From JBJEFI01 sp051873875 (GTDB lineage Bacteria > Bacillota > Bacilli > Bacillales > Bacillaceae_G), in assembly GCA_051873875.1 (NCBI GenBank), contig JBJEFI010000071.1, forward strand, positions 1-44,096: a stretch of DNA of 44,096 bases, written 5' to 3'. The translations under genes and the position numbers were made by a program. Within the stretch, counting starts at the first letter, position 1, and the number at the start of each line of letters is the position of its first letter. Positions 1-8,592 of this stretch are shown piece by piece. The notes beneath the pieces were generated by a model. The model made no database searches and was not told the DNA's origin. It saw nothing but the letters and a program-made list of their open reading frames with translations.

Positions 1-329
1 GGTACATTTGGGGTTACATTATCATTTGTTGTTCCCGGTACATTTCGATCTCTATAATCATTTTTTAAGGAATAACCTACAATGACATCCCCTTTTGTAT
101 AAAATACTGCTACTTCTTTTACCTCTTTATAATTTAATACACTATCTGCTACCTGTAATGCTTTATCCGTATAATTTGAATCTTCTTTGCTATGAACCGA
201 ATCAGATCGTACAAGAGTTCCATCACTCTGCTTTTGAACATAGGCATAATAAAAAGGTTTATCATACCTTACATTACAACCCGTTAAAAGAATCATTACC
301 ATAAAAAAAAGAACTGCTTTTTTCACCAT
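1..329 (-). CDS. YhcN/YlaJ-type sporulation lipoprotein (partial)
   Basis: The reading frame runs off the left window edge, so only about the first 109 residues are seen. The N-terminus is a short charged start (MVKK), a hydrophobic stretch and a lipobox LLTGC with the lipidated Cys at residue 18, so the product should be a membrane-anchored lipoprotein. The segment around residues 65-90 (ALQVADSVLNYKEVKEVAVF) resembles the 'A..VAD.V...KEV..A.V' pattern of the YhcN/YlaJ sporulation lipoproteins; that family call is inference from the pattern. A strong AAGGAGGT site lies just upstream. ATG at 329 is used, but GTG at 326 has better spacing from the ribosome site and is equally likely. It is transcribed away from the Cache-domain gene at 470. 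Its function is not known beyond a likely spore role. Confidence 0.7.
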   Translation of the reverse strand, partial: MVKKAVLFFMVMILLTGCNVRYDKPFYYAYVQKQSDGTLVRSDSVHSKEDSNYTDKALQVADSVLNYKEVKEVAVFYTKGDVIVGYSLKNDYRDRNVPGTTNDNVTPNV

Positions 330-469
330 ACATACCTCCTTATGTGTATACATTGTTATTGTGAACAAAATAAATAGACTTATACAACTAAAGAAATATA
401 AAATTCAAAAACCTAAATCCCTTTTTATTTTATGGTAAAATTATTTTAGAAAAGTGAAAGGGGGATAAA

Positions 470-1177
470 ATGAGGATAAGAAAAAAGAAACTAGGATTAA
501 TGGCTTCTATTCTCTTATTCATGACGAGTATGCTAGTCATTTTTGGGGGAACTGTGATTGTTCTAGTGTATGATAATGTAAAGAAGGAACTAATAGCTAG
601 TAATAAAAAAACAATGAAAGTACTAGTAGATTGTGCTTACGGATGTATTGATTCTCTTCAAAAAGAATACGAACTGGGGAAGCTTCCATCTATAGAATTA
701 GCACAGACCATTGCAAAAGATACATTAGCAGGTCCTATGATGGAAAATGGCTATCGAGATATTACAAAATCTCATTTCAAAATAGGAGATGACGGCTATA
801 TATGGGCATGGACAGATGACTATATTTCTCCAATGCATCCAATGGGCTATGAAGGGCAAAACGGTGAATTCCTTACAGATGAAAATGGAAAGTTTGTTGT
901 TCAAGATTTTACGATTGTATCGAAAGAGAACAATGTAGCTGATCGTTATTATACATATGTTTGGAAGAATCAAAATGAGGATGAAGGCCGAAAAAAAATT
1001 GCTTATATTCGCTATTTTGAACCTTGGGATTGGAATATCGGTATTGGAATGTATGAAGATGAGATTTTTGCTAATATTCGTTCTTTTACAAAACGGGTTA
1101 TCTTCTTAGTTATCTTTAATATTATTACAGCTATTGCACTTATTTACTCTATTTTTCATAACTATACAGGAAGATAA
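470..1177 (+). CDS. orphan single-Cache-domain membrane protein
   Basis: A 235-aa protein with one TM helix at about residues 10-35, an extracellular part of about 165 residues, a second TM helix at about 207-230 and only a few residues after it. The extracellular part has hallmarks of the single Cache (sCache_2) sensor fold of chemoreceptors and histidine kinases, including GDDGYIWAW and the WDWNIGIGMYEDE segment near the membrane. In those families a HAMP and a signalling domain follow the second helix; here neither exists. The stop codon sits inside the stem of a strong terminator (1169-1212), so the gene ends cleanly. GGGGG-rich ribosome site (AAAGGGGGATAAA) precedes the ATG. It may sense a small ligand and act through a partner, or be the remnant of a chemoreceptor. 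The Cache call is moderately sure; the role is unknown. Confidence 0.75.
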   Translation: MRIRKKKLGLMASILLFMTSMLVIFGGTVIVLVYDNVKKELIASNKKTMKVLVDCAYGCIDSLQKEYELGKLPSIELAQTIAKDTLAGPMMENGYRDITKSHFKIGDDGYIWAWTDDYISPMHPMGYEGQNGEFLTDENGKFVVQDFTIVSKENNVADRYYTYVWKNQNEDEGRKKIAYIRYFEPWDWNIGIGMYEDEIFANIRSFTKRVIFLVIFNIITAIALIYSIFHNYTGR

Positions 1178-1212
1178 AAGAGAACAGAGGCTTCTCTTTA
1201 TCTTCCTTTTTT
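1169..1212 (+). terminator. intrinsic terminator of the Cache gene
   Basis: Arms GGAAGATAAAAGAGAA and TTCTCTTTATCTTCC pair with a single bulge around a 7-base loop and are followed by six T. The stop codon TAA (1175-1177) lies within the left arm. Confidence 0.9.
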
Positions 1213-1237
1213 ACTTTCTACCTAATGGTTATTCTCT

Positions 1238-2338
1238 TTATACAACATTTTGCTCCGCTTGCTTTTTCTTCCCTTTTAGCAATAAAAACAGCAACATAAT
1301 ACAAGGAAAAAGAATTTCCAGTGGTACATGATATGGCCAAACAACCTTTTTAATCATTATATAATAATGTATCAAGTTACTTTTTGAAATATACACAGAC
1401 AAAAAAAGTAACAGTGGGGCCGTTATATAGCTAAATACTTTCGTTTTTCTCACCCTATATGTAATTCCAAAACAAGCATGTGCTGCATAAACAAACACAA
1501 TTATTTTAAAAACGAGGGCCGTTGTAAAAAGATTCACAGCTATTGGATCTAACCGCTCTGTAAAAGAGCTAATTTGAAACTGAGATACAGCTAATATAGC
1601 AGGATACACGGCGTTACTTGCAATAAAAGGTGATAGCGTCACAATAACAACTATGGCAACAATCATTAACTTTAATCCTGATAGAAACAAGGAATAGAGA
1701 AAATAACGACGCTTTTTAAATAAACTTAGCGGTACTAATGCGGTAAGACCTAGCAATTCGCCATAGGGATATACCGTATTTACTGGAAAAGCGATCTTCA
1801 CTAATTCTGATATACTTTTTTCTTTCATTGGAAATAAATAAGACCACTCATATGATTTCGTTAACAACCCAATTAATCCCAAACAAATAAGGCTAATAAT
1901 CGTTAAGACTGCAAAAATAAAACTACTTCTTGCTAACGTTTCTATTCCTGCAAAAACAAAAAAATAAATAAGTAAAATAATGACAAAAGAAATGAGCAAG
2001 GGAGACGCTTCATATAAAAATGAATTTATCAGTAGATAACTCATACTTCGAATATTTTTAGCTGCTTCATATAGAAAAAAGATTCCATATACGAGTGCAA
2101 AAATAGCACCTAACTTATGACCAAATAAATAAACGAGTAGTTGTGGTAATGTCATTTTTGTATTATAAAAAAGGAGCAGGTATAAGACACCTATTAGTAA
2201 TCCAAACCCTAAGGATAGAAGGTAAACAAGCCATACGTCTTGTTTTGCTTCATACGGAAGACCATATAAGCTGGATGCGCCAACAAATAAAAAGATAATC
2301 GCAAACAATTGAAATTTAGATAGATTATGCTCATTCAT
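1238..2338 (-). CDS. spore germination receptor subunit B (GerAB family)
   Basis: A 366-aa integral membrane protein with about ten hydrophobic segments and the start (LSKFQLFAIIFLFVGASSLYG) typical of the GerAB/endospore germination permease family, which is related to amino-acid/polyamine/organocation transporters. In the receptor this subunit is thought to bind the germinant in the spore inner membrane. It is the last gene of an A-C-B operon: its ATG overlaps the stop of the GerC gene by four bases (ATGA), so the two are probably translationally coupled. Length is normal for the family. Which germinant it recognises cannot be told from sequence. Confidence 0.93.
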   Translation of the reverse strand: MNEHNLSKFQLFAIIFLFVGASSLYGLPYEAKQDVWLVYLLSLGFGLLIGVLYLLLFYNTKMTLPQLLVYLFGHKLGAIFALVYGIFFLYEAAKNIRSMSYLLINSFLYEASPLLISFVIILLIYFFVFAGIETLARSSFIFAVLTIISLICLGLIGLLTKSYEWSYLFPMKEKSISELVKIAFPVNTVYPYGELLGLTALVPLSLFKKRRYFLYSLFLSGLKLMIVAIVVIVTLSPFIASNAVYPAILAVSQFQISSFTERLDPIAVNLFTTALVFKIIVFVYAAHACFGITYRVRKTKVFSYITAPLLLFLSVYISKSNLIHYYIMIKKVVWPYHVPLEILFPCIMLLFLLLKGKKKQAEQNVV

Positions 2339-3531
2339 TGTCTCTCACCTATCTTTTGACTACTGATTGTTTTTTTCACCTTTCCAACTCCTGTTAGCGT
2401 AATCTTACTATCCACATAAATATCTACTTTTTCAAATTCTTTATTCCAATTATCTTTATAAGCACCCCATGCCTTTTTGTCGTCTCTTCGTAATACTTCT
2501 CCATATCCTAAAATATCTGTTTTGTACTCAGATTGAATAACAGCAATGGTGTGATTTAATTGAGTTGTTAAAGCATCACTTAATTTTTTTTCAAGTTTCT
2601 TTATATCCTTTGGAGCAAAAGACATTTTACAACTGTTATAGGAAAGGGATGCATTTCCTTTTACATGTACATCAAAACGAATACGACCATCTTGGATTTT
2701 ACTCGTTACCTTTGTTTTTACTCCTTTAAGTACATATTGATTCATCCCTTTTTCATTACCAGTACATTTGTCCTGTAATCGAAATGTATTTGCTTTTCCA
2801 GTTAATACATTATAAAAAACCGTATCTTCTGGCGATAAATACCCAACTAGTTTATCAGCTTTAAAAACAGCAACGCCACTAATTACAATCTGTGAATGCG
2901 GAACAAGTGTATCCGATTTTTTAGATTCTTCCACTTCTTCGTTCTTATCTTTCTTAACTGTGATTGCTTGTAAGGTTAACTCTACTCCTTTTTCTTCCAT
3001 CTGTGATGCTGCTTGAAAAGGGGTACGGGAAATAGCGACAGAACTACTTTCCATTCCTGCCTCCACTAATGAATTAATTTTTTGCGCTGGAATTTTCATC
3101 GTAGCTGTTAACATATCTAATAACTCATAGGCTTTTACACCTTTCGCAATATATAATTTCACACCAGCTTGAATTTCGTTTAAACGAATGAATTTATCCA
3201 GAACATTAGCCATTTCCTTCTTTGCCATTTCTTCTCCAACAATAATGGCAACAACATGGGAAAGCATTAATTTCTCTGGTAATACAAGGGTAGATTCAAA
3301 ATCACCATCTTCTCCATTTTTTAATGGAAATCGATAGGTTATCACTGGCTCTGATTCAAAAGCTGTTGCTGTAGCTTCCGATGGATTTAAGACTTGATAG
3401 GCAATTTCAATTGTATTTTTATCAATGCGATCAATGGATAATCCTTGGCATATCATCTGCCCACCTAAATCGTTTTTTCCTGCACAACCACTTAAAAAAC
3501 AAATAAAGAAAACAAGTATTATTTTTTTCAT
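2335..3531 (-). CDS. spore germination receptor subunit C (GerAC lipoprotein)
   Basis: A 398-aa lipoprotein: signal segment followed by lipobox LSGC with the lipidated Cys at residue 16, then the GerAC-type body, including the N-terminal GLSIDRIDKNTIEIAYQVL strand region and the C-terminal domain from about residue 215 to the end. GerC subunits are attached to the outer face of the spore inner membrane and are needed for assembly or function of the Ger receptor. It overlaps the stop of the A subunit (ATGA, 3528-3531) and the start of the B subunit, so all three are one operon. Normal length, no damage seen. Confidence 0.93.
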   Translation of the reverse strand: MKKIILVFFICFLSGCAGKNDLGGQMICQGLSIDRIDKNTIEIAYQVLNPSEATATAFESEPVITYRFPLKNGEDGDFESTLVLPEKLMLSHVVAIIVGEEMAKKEMANVLDKFIRLNEIQAGVKLYIAKGVKAYELLDMLTATMKIPAQKINSLVEAGMESSSVAISRTPFQAASQMEEKGVELTLQAITVKKDKNEEVEESKKSDTLVPHSQIVISGVAVFKADKLVGYLSPEDTVFYNVLTGKANTFRLQDKCTGNEKGMNQYVLKGVKTKVTSKIQDGRIRFDVHVKGNASLSYNSCKMSFAPKDIKKLEKKLSDALTTQLNHTIAVIQSEYKTDILGYGEVLRRDDKKAWGAYKDNWNKEFEKVDIYVDSKITLTGVGKVKKTISSQKIGERQ

Positions 3532-5015
3532 CGCTTTCCACTACCTTTTACTGTTTCAATAATTTGCTGAATATCTTCTCCTCTTCGTTGGTGATTCTTT
3601 AATGGTAAGTGAATAAAAATATCCCCTTGTGCTTTTTTAACAAAAGGCGAAATTCCTCCCATAAATGGAATACCAATTGAAGTAAGATAACATAGATAGC
3701 CAATTAATAATAAAAAGCCAAACGTAATACCAAATAACCCTAGTATTGCTCCTGCTAAAATAAATGCAAAACGCAATAGCCGTAGCGAGTACGTAAATGC
3801 ATAAATTTGAAAGACAAAACTACATAATCCTGTAATGGCAACAATGATAATCACACTGGCTGTTACTAATCCAGCTTCTACAGCTGTTTGACCAATAACG
3901 ATTGCCCCTACTAAAGATACAGCTGAACCGAGAACGTTTGGTAACCTTGTACTTGCTTCTCGAATAACTTCAAAGGTTAACTCTAATACAATAAGTTGCA
4001 GTAATGTAGGAAAAGGTGTAGCACTCTTTTGAGATATTAAGGATGTTAACAGTACGGTCGGAATCATATCTTGATGAAAGCTAACAAAAGCAATAAATAC
4101 ACCTGGACTTAAAATGGCAATAAAAAAACAAAGAAAACGTAAAACACGTAAAAAAGAACCAATTGCATAATTAGAATAGTAATCCTCACTTGATTGAAAA
4201 AATTCAAAAAAGAACGCTGGAACAGCGACTGCCATCCTTGAACCTTCTACCATGATAACGACGCGTCCTTCTGTTAATAGGGAAGCTACTACATCTGGTC
4301 GTTCTGTTTTGTGACACGTTGTGAAAATACTATATTTATGAGCTTTATTCACAAGGGCATAAATATCATGAACATCAAAAATAGCATCAATATCAATTTC
4401 ATTTAATTTCGTACGAACCTTATCAACAATTTCTTTATTTGCTCGTCCCTCTAAATACATCATTTGAACATTCGTTTTTGTAATCGCCCCAACTTGTAAA
4501 GCTTCCATTTGTAAATCTGTTGTTCGAATTCGATGTCGAATCATAATGGTATTCATTTTTAAGTTTTCAACAAATGCCTCATTCGGTCCATAAATTACTT
4601 TCTCTGTCATTGGCTCCCCAACAGAGCGAGTAACAATATTTCGTATTTCAAAGGCAATTGCTTCAGAACAATTTTCCAAAAATAAAAGGACGTTAGAATC
4701 CATTAACTTATTACAAATCATTTCTATTTCTGTTTCATACGTTAATTGAGAAATAGGCGTAAAGTGTAAATCAACATCTTTTACATCTCGATAAACAGTA
4801 GTGGTATCCCGCTCCGCCAATGGCTTCAAAATCAATTGTTGTAACACCTGACCATCTACTAAACCTTCAATAAATAAAATCTTTCCTTTCTGTCCTCCTA
4901 CTCCAATGACAAAATCTTTTTCTTTTAAATCAATAATCTTTCCAAACTTTTGTTTTATATAGGATACATTCTCGTACAACGAATGAGTCAGCTTTTCTAT
5001 TTTTTGCTGATTCAA
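3528..5015 (-). CDS. spore germination receptor subunit A (GerAA family)
   Basis: A 495-aa protein with the GerAA layout: a hydrophilic N-terminal domain (about residues 1-285), then five or so membrane helices (about 290-460) and a short basic tail. Family motifs such as VEGSRMAVAVPAFFFEFFQS and SPGVFIAFVSFHQDMIPT are present. It forms the Ger nutrient receptor with the C and B subunits encoded next. The start is a TTG at 5015: a near-perfect AAGGAGGG lies six bases upstream and no better start exists. The operon promoter must lie in the short stretch up to the assembly gap at 5162 or beyond it; I could not pick a convincing forespore promoter in the visible part. Order A-C-B is common among Ger operons of the B. 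cereus group. Confidence 0.95.
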   Translation of the reverse strand: MNQQKIEKLTHSLYENVSYIKQKFGKIIDLKEKDFVIGVGGQKGKILFIEGLVDGQVLQQLILKPLAERDTTTVYRDVKDVDLHFTPISQLTYETEIEMICNKLMDSNVLLFLENCSEAIAFEIRNIVTRSVGEPMTEKVIYGPNEAFVENLKMNTIMIRHRIRTTDLQMEALQVGAITKTNVQMMYLEGRANKEIVDKVRTKLNEIDIDAIFDVHDIYALVNKAHKYSIFTTCHKTERPDVVASLLTEGRVVIMVEGSRMAVAVPAFFFEFFQSSEDYYSNYAIGSFLRVLRFLCFFIAILSPGVFIAFVSFHQDMIPTVLLTSLISQKSATPFPTLLQLIVLELTFEVIREASTRLPNVLGSAVSLVGAIVIGQTAVEAGLVTASVIIIVAITGLCSFVFQIYAFTYSLRLLRFAFILAGAILGLFGITFGFLLLIGYLCYLTSIGIPFMGGISPFVKKAQGDIFIHLPLKNHQRRGEDIQQIIETVKGSGKR

Positions 5016-5044
5016 GTAAAACCCTCCTTGCCATTACATGTCAT

Positions 5045-5161
5045 ACAAGTATTTTGGCAAGAACTAACTAAAATTATGTAAAGAACACCAAAGAACCATA
5101 GGCGGTACTTTTCTTGCATAACGAAGTGAAGTAGAGGAGTAGTACTCCAAAATAAAATTTC
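5045..5161. repeat. partial bcr1-like intergenic repeat abutting gap
   Basis: The stretch carries ACCATAGGCGGTACTTTTCT and later GGAGTAGTACTCC, matching the start of the repeat units at 21741-22130 (ACCGTAGGCGATACTTTTGT; GGAGTACTCC). It contains the palindrome GGAGTA-G-TACTCC and runs straight into the N run, so the element is probably incomplete here. Similarity to bcr1 is by general layout and unit length, not by a database match. Confidence 0.5.
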
Positions 5162-5261
5162 NNNNNNNNNNNNNNNNNNNNNNNNNNNNNNNNNNNNNNN
5201 NNNNNNNNNNNNNNNNNNNNNNNNNNNNNNNNNNNNNNNNNNNNNNNNNNNNNNNNNNNNN
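5162..5261. other. assembly gap (100 N)
   Basis: Exactly 100 undetermined bases between the start of the germination operon and the stop of the secreted-protein gene. The fixed length suggests a scaffold placeholder, so true distance is unknown. It lies at a repeat, a usual cause of assembly breaks. Confidence 0.95.
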
Positions 5262-5268
5262 ACATACA

Positions 5269-5799
5269 TCATCTTTTTACTTCATTTATCTTTTCTTTTA
5301 ATTGTTGATTAATTGCTCGTTCTACTTGTAAAAGCTGTCCTAAATAAATTTTCACTGTTTCACTATCGCCTAGATTACTTGCAGCCTTTACATTCTTGTA
5401 TAGGATTTGTAGTTTTTGAAAATGTTGGCTTTTATCAATATAGCTAATCCATAATTGACGTTTTGTCTCTTGTGCTTTGCCTGCTGTTATTTTTCCTTCT
5501 TTTACGTCCTTATCTAGCTGGGCTAATTGATTTCCATACTTTTTCTCAAATTCCACACGCTTATTAATAAATATGTTTTTGGCATCTGGATTGCTTTTAA
5601 TTAGTCGCTTAATCTCAGCTTGAATCTCTTTTCTTTCTTTATATACATGCTGTAATTCATAGTAAAGCGCACCATCAAACTTTAAAGCAATTTGAAGTGC
5701 TTCTTCTTGTTTTGTAACTCGTTTCGCAAAAACGTGATTCGTCTGCAATGTTGTTACCATTAAAATAGCTACAATAAATAACATAACTCTTTTTTTCAT
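5269..5799 (-). CDS. secreted helical protein of unknown function
   Basis: A 176-aa protein with a classical signal peptide (KKR, hydrophobic core to about residue 20, likely cleavage after HVFA at residue 25). The mature part is strongly charged, rich in Lys, Glu, Gln and Leu, and predicted helical or coiled-coil over most of its length. I do not recognise a family. A good AAGGAGG site lies ten bases before the ATG. The stop is eight bases from the assembly gap, so its terminator and any downstream partner are not visible. It lies between the germination operon and a D,D-carboxypeptidase gene on the same strand, which hints at a role at the cell or spore envelope, but this is only context. 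Confidence 0.75.
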   Translation of the reverse strand: MKKRVMLFIVAILMVTTLQTNHVFAKRVTKQEEALQIALKFDGALYYELQHVYKERKEIQAEIKRLIKSNPDAKNIFINKRVEFEKKYGNQLAQLDKDVKEGKITAGKAQETKRQLWISYIDKSQHFQKLQILYKNVKAASNLGDSETVKIYLGQLLQVERAINQQLKEKINEVKR

Positions 5800-5873
5800 A
5801 ACAACCTCATTCCTCCTTTTTCGTTATTATCCCCAAAAAAGAAAGGAATTATGTTCCATTTTTAGAAACATAC

Positions 5874-5909
5874 AAAAAAAGTCCTCCAAAGCAATCTTCG
5901 AAGGACTAG
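5874..5909 (-). terminator. intrinsic terminator of the carboxypeptidase gene
   Basis: Read on the minus strand, AGTCCT and AGGACT close a stem with an inner pairing around CTTCGAAG, followed by a run of seven T, three bases after the stop of the gene that ends at 5913. Confidence 0.8.
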
Positions 5910-5912
5910 CTA

Positions 5913-7154
5913 TTAAAAGGAATATGGGTTTCGGCGACGTCTTCTACGTTTTTTACGAATAACAAATCCAATAAATAGACCGCCAAATAGACTACCACCA
6001 ACAACTGCATATGTCATTGTTGGATTTTTTTCTAATTCCTTATCTTTTATTTTTAAGGCAAGGGGTTTTTCAAAGGCAAAGTCATTAGCAGCACGCACAA
6101 TCGTTCTTCCAACTTCATTTCCATCTGCCTGTACAATTAATTCCCCTACTACATTATTTTCCTTAATGCCGTGTTCGTATAAATAATCTTCTGATAGTGG
6201 GGCTTTTTTCAATACTGTTTTTACCTTTACATCTGTATCCTTTTTCAAAAATAACCCGATATTATCATCTGGTTTTACCCCAACTTCTTGTCCTAAAAAT
6301 GTAACAGACTTCTCAAATAAATTATCTTTCTTTACTACTTCTTTATACTCCAATTTTTTAAAGCTATAATCACTAATTTTTTGCATATCGTCATAGTAAT
6401 GTTCTTTATTCGATTTCATTACCACATTAATGATTTTCTTTCCATCTCGCTCAGCTACCTCTACAAGGGTATTTAAGGCTTCTTCTGTATACCCTGTTTT
6501 GGCACAATAAAAGTCAGCTAACGTAAATCCCTTATGTCTTGAAAAAATAGACACTTCTTGACGAGATGTTTTAATCATTTTACGCTTTGTTGACATTGCT
6601 TCCACAATACGTGGATTTTTAATTGCCTCTTTCGTAATTAATGCCATCTCGTATGGCGTTGTATAATGGTCGTTATGATGTAAACCGCTTGATGTAACAA
6701 AGTGGGTATTTTTTAATCCTAATTCTTGAACACGTTCATTCATCATTTTGGCAAAGTTTTCTTGTGATCCTCCAACAAGTTCGCCAATTGCATAAGCTAC
6801 ATCATTTGCACTTAATATCATTAGAACATCTAGAGCCGTATCCCGATCTAATCTTTCTCCTTCTTTTAGATCAATAATATAATTACTCTTATCTTGGGCC
6901 AATGCTTCTTTTGTCATCACAATTTCATCTGTTGGTTGTGCATTTTCCATTAATAAAAGAGCTGTTAATACCTTTGTCATACTAGCTGGATATGCTCGTT
7001 GATTCATTCCTTTATCCATTAAGATTTCTCCCGTTGTTGCATCAATAGAAACCGCATACGGACTAAATAACGTTGGCAACGTCTCCGCTTTTGCTTCTAG
7101 ATTACCCCATAGCAACGAAAAAAGTACTGTGCAAATTACTAGTAACTTTTTCAT
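5913..7154 (-). CDS. D-alanyl-D-alanine carboxypeptidase (peptidase S11)
   Basis: A 413-aa penicillin-binding protein of the DacA/DacF type that trims the terminal D-Ala from peptidoglycan stem peptides outside the membrane. All three active-site motifs are present: SMTK (58-61), SAN (115-117) and KTG (219-221). A signal peptide covers about residues 1-23 (cleavage near AKA). The C-terminal beta domain (about 275-375) is followed by a TM helix near 385-402 and a very basic tail (RKKRRRRRR), so the enzyme is anchored by a true TM segment rather than the usual amphipathic helix. It may act on vegetative wall or spore cortex; DacF-like and DacB-like roles cannot be separated here. It has its own terminator. 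Confidence 0.93.
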   Translation of the reverse strand: MKKLLVICTVLFSLLWGNLEAKAETLPTLFSPYAVSIDATTGEILMDKGMNQRAYPASMTKVLTALLLMENAQPTDEIVMTKEALAQDKSNYIIDLKEGERLDRDTALDVLMILSANDVAYAIGELVGGSQENFAKMMNERVQELGLKNTHFVTSSGLHHNDHYTTPYEMALITKEAIKNPRIVEAMSTKRKMIKTSRQEVSIFSRHKGFTLADFYCAKTGYTEEALNTLVEVAERDGKKIINVVMKSNKEHYYDDMQKISDYSFKKLEYKEVVKKDNLFEKSVTFLGQEVGVKPDDNIGLFLKKDTDVKVKTVLKKAPLSEDYLYEHGIKENNVVGELIVQADGNEVGRTIVRAANDFAFEKPLALKIKDKELEKNPTMTYAVVGGSLFGGLFIGFVIRKKRRRRRRNPYSF

Positions 7155-7327
7155 CCACTTTTACACCTCAACCTTTCTATTCACATACTTACTATCATAC
7201 TGAAAAACAATACATTATTCCATTACATTTTGTGGACAAAAATCTAAAAATGTTCTTACAAGACATCTTTCTCTTTTTTATGTAAAATAGTAACAATATT
7301 AATTTTTTATTACTAGGAGGTCTTTAC

Positions 7328-7672
7328 GTGAAACCAATTGAAAAAAACGAGGTGGAACTTGTCTTAAAAACATTAGTAAACACCCCTTTATACATTCATT
7401 TAGAAACAACAAATGGCGCGTATGCCACACATAAAAATGAACGTCCTTTCTCTGCTGGCGCTTTTATTCGAAATGCAGTTATTTCCTTTGAACATGCAAA
7501 AATGACAGGCGAAGGTCCTTATCGTGTCGGTTTAAAAATGGAACATGGTTGGGTTTATGGAGAAGGATTAACAGATTGGGAAATCGATCAATATGGTCGT
7601 CTTTTATTAGCTGGCCATGACCACGAAGGAAAATTAGCAATTGCCTTGCAACTAAGTAAACAACCATTTTAA
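7328..7672 (+). CDS. yojF: YojF family protein (DUF1806)
   Basis: A 114-aa soluble protein matching B. subtilis YojF over its whole length. The start is GTG at 7328, seven bases after a perfect AGGAGG (7315-7320). It lies 18 bases upstream of bshB2, the same arrangement as yojF-yojG in B. subtilis, so the two form an operon. The function of YojF is not established; conserved pairing with the bacillithiol deacetylase suggests an accessory role. The molecule has no membrane segment or signal peptide. Confidence 0.88.
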   Translation: MKPIEKNEVELVLKTLVNTPLYIHLETTNGAYATHKNERPFSAGAFIRNAVISFEHAKMTGEGPYRVGLKMEHGWVYGEGLTDWEIDQYGRLLLAGHDHEGKLAIALQLSKQPF

Positions 7673-7690
7673 GAAAAGAGAGTGATTAAT

Positions 7691-8350
7691 ATGAATCAAC
7701 ATGTACTTGTCATTTTTCCTCATCCAGATGACGAAGCATTTGGCGTATCAGGAACAATTGCCGAGTTTACATCCAAAGGTATTCCTGTTACATATGCTTG
7801 CTTAACATTAGGCGAAATGGGCAGAAATATGGGCAAACCTGCTTTTGTAACACGCGAATCCCTTCCTGTTATTCGAAAAGAAGAATTGCAAGAAGCATGC
7901 CGTGTTCTTGGCATTAAAGATCTTCGCATGCTAGGCTATCGTGATAAAACAATTGAATTTGAAGATGAAACAAAATTAGCCCATCACATGTTAAGCATTA
8001 TTCAAGATGTGCAACCATCTTTAATTATTACATTCTATCCTGGATATAGCGTTCATCCAGACCATGATGCAACTGGCGCTGCTGTCATTAAAGCCGTTTC
8101 TTTCATGCCTAAAGAAGAACGTCCTGTTGTACACACTGTTGCCTTCGCTAAAAATACACTTCAGGATTTAGGCAAACCTGACATCATTAAGGATATTTCT
8201 CCTTATACAGATATAAAATTAGCAGCAATTAAAGCTCACCGTTCTCAAACAGAAAATATGCTTGATGAAATTGAAGAAAAATTGCATAACGAAAATAGCA
8301 AACTAAAATCTTGGTGGTCAAAAGAACAATTTTGGATTTATCGTTTTTAA
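7691..8350 (+). CDS. bshB2: bacillithiol biosynthesis deacetylase BshB2
   Basis: A 219-aa member of the LmbE/PIG-L deacetylase family. It removes the acetyl group from GlcNAc-malate to give GlcN-malate, the middle step of bacillithiol synthesis, in the cytoplasm. The zinc-site motif PHPDDEAFG is at residues 10-18 and the third ligand region is HPDHDATGAA near 122. ATG at 7691 is chosen because GAGAGTGATT lies at the right distance; an upstream GTG at 7682 would lie inside that site. The pairing with yojF identifies it as the BshB2 (YojG) type rather than BshB1. A clear terminator follows at 8369. Confidence 0.93.
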   Translation: MNQHVLVIFPHPDDEAFGVSGTIAEFTSKGIPVTYACLTLGEMGRNMGKPAFVTRESLPVIRKEELQEACRVLGIKDLRMLGYRDKTIEFEDETKLAHHMLSIIQDVQPSLIITFYPGYSVHPDHDATGAAVIKAVSFMPKEERPVVHTVAFAKNTLQDLGKPDIIKDISPYTDIKLAAIKAHRSQTENMLDEIEEKLHNENSKLKSWWSKEQFWIYRF

Positions 8351-8368
8351 ACAAATTTGCTATAGATA

Positions 8369-8398
8369 AAAAACCGCAAAAGCTTGCGGTTTTTTTTC
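8369..8398 (+). terminator. intrinsic terminator of yojF-bshB2
   Basis: AAAACCGCAA and TTGCGGTTTT pair around a 4-base loop and are followed by a run of T. Confidence 0.95.
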
Positions 8399-8451
8399 AT
8401 GTACTCTTTTTCTAGCATATCCATCTTTTTTACAATTTGTTTTCACATAAA

Positions 8452-8467
8452 CGTGAGAAAAATCACA
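8452..8467 (+). promoter_or_regulatory. possible Fnr box
   Basis: CGTGA-GAAAAA-TCACA differs from the Fnr/Crp-type consensus TGTGA-N6-TCACA at one position. It lies downstream of fnr's own stop, with no protein-coding gene after it on either strand before fnr or the bshB2 terminator, so it could control a small RNA at 8500-8592, or be chance. Confidence 0.35.
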
Positions 8468-8499
8468 GTATTCCTTCCTCTGTCATGGGAAAATAAAGG

Positions 8500-8592
8500 T
8501 GGTTCTACCTAGAACTGTACTATGAACTACTTCTGGTAGTTCACCTATCACTCCGCTAGGGTAGAAGACAATCATGCCCATGTGTCTTCTAC
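8500..8592. ncRNA. structured intergenic segment, possible small RNA
   Basis: Three inverted repeats follow one another: GTTCT-ACCT-AGAAC (8502-8515), GAACTAC-TTCTG-GTAGTTC (8524-8542) and GTAGAAGACA-N12-TGTCTTCTAC (8561-8592). The last overlaps the stop codon of fnr (8589-8591). None is followed by a T run on either strand, so these are not ordinary intrinsic terminators. It may be a small RNA, a 3'-end processing or stability element of fnr mRNA, or part of a dispersed repeat. No open frame with a ribosome site is visible. Confidence 0.35.

Noticed and set aside
1134..1331. Hydrophobic 65-aa plus-strand frame after the Cache gene
   Set aside because: It lies across a terminator and antisense to the gerAB-type gene, with no ribosome site.
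5012..5272. Frame across the first gap ending YRLWFFGVLYIILVSSCQNTC, overlapping the gerA-type start
   Set aside because: It runs through 100 N and through a repeat element, has no supported start, and its end overlaps the strong ribosome site of the real gene.
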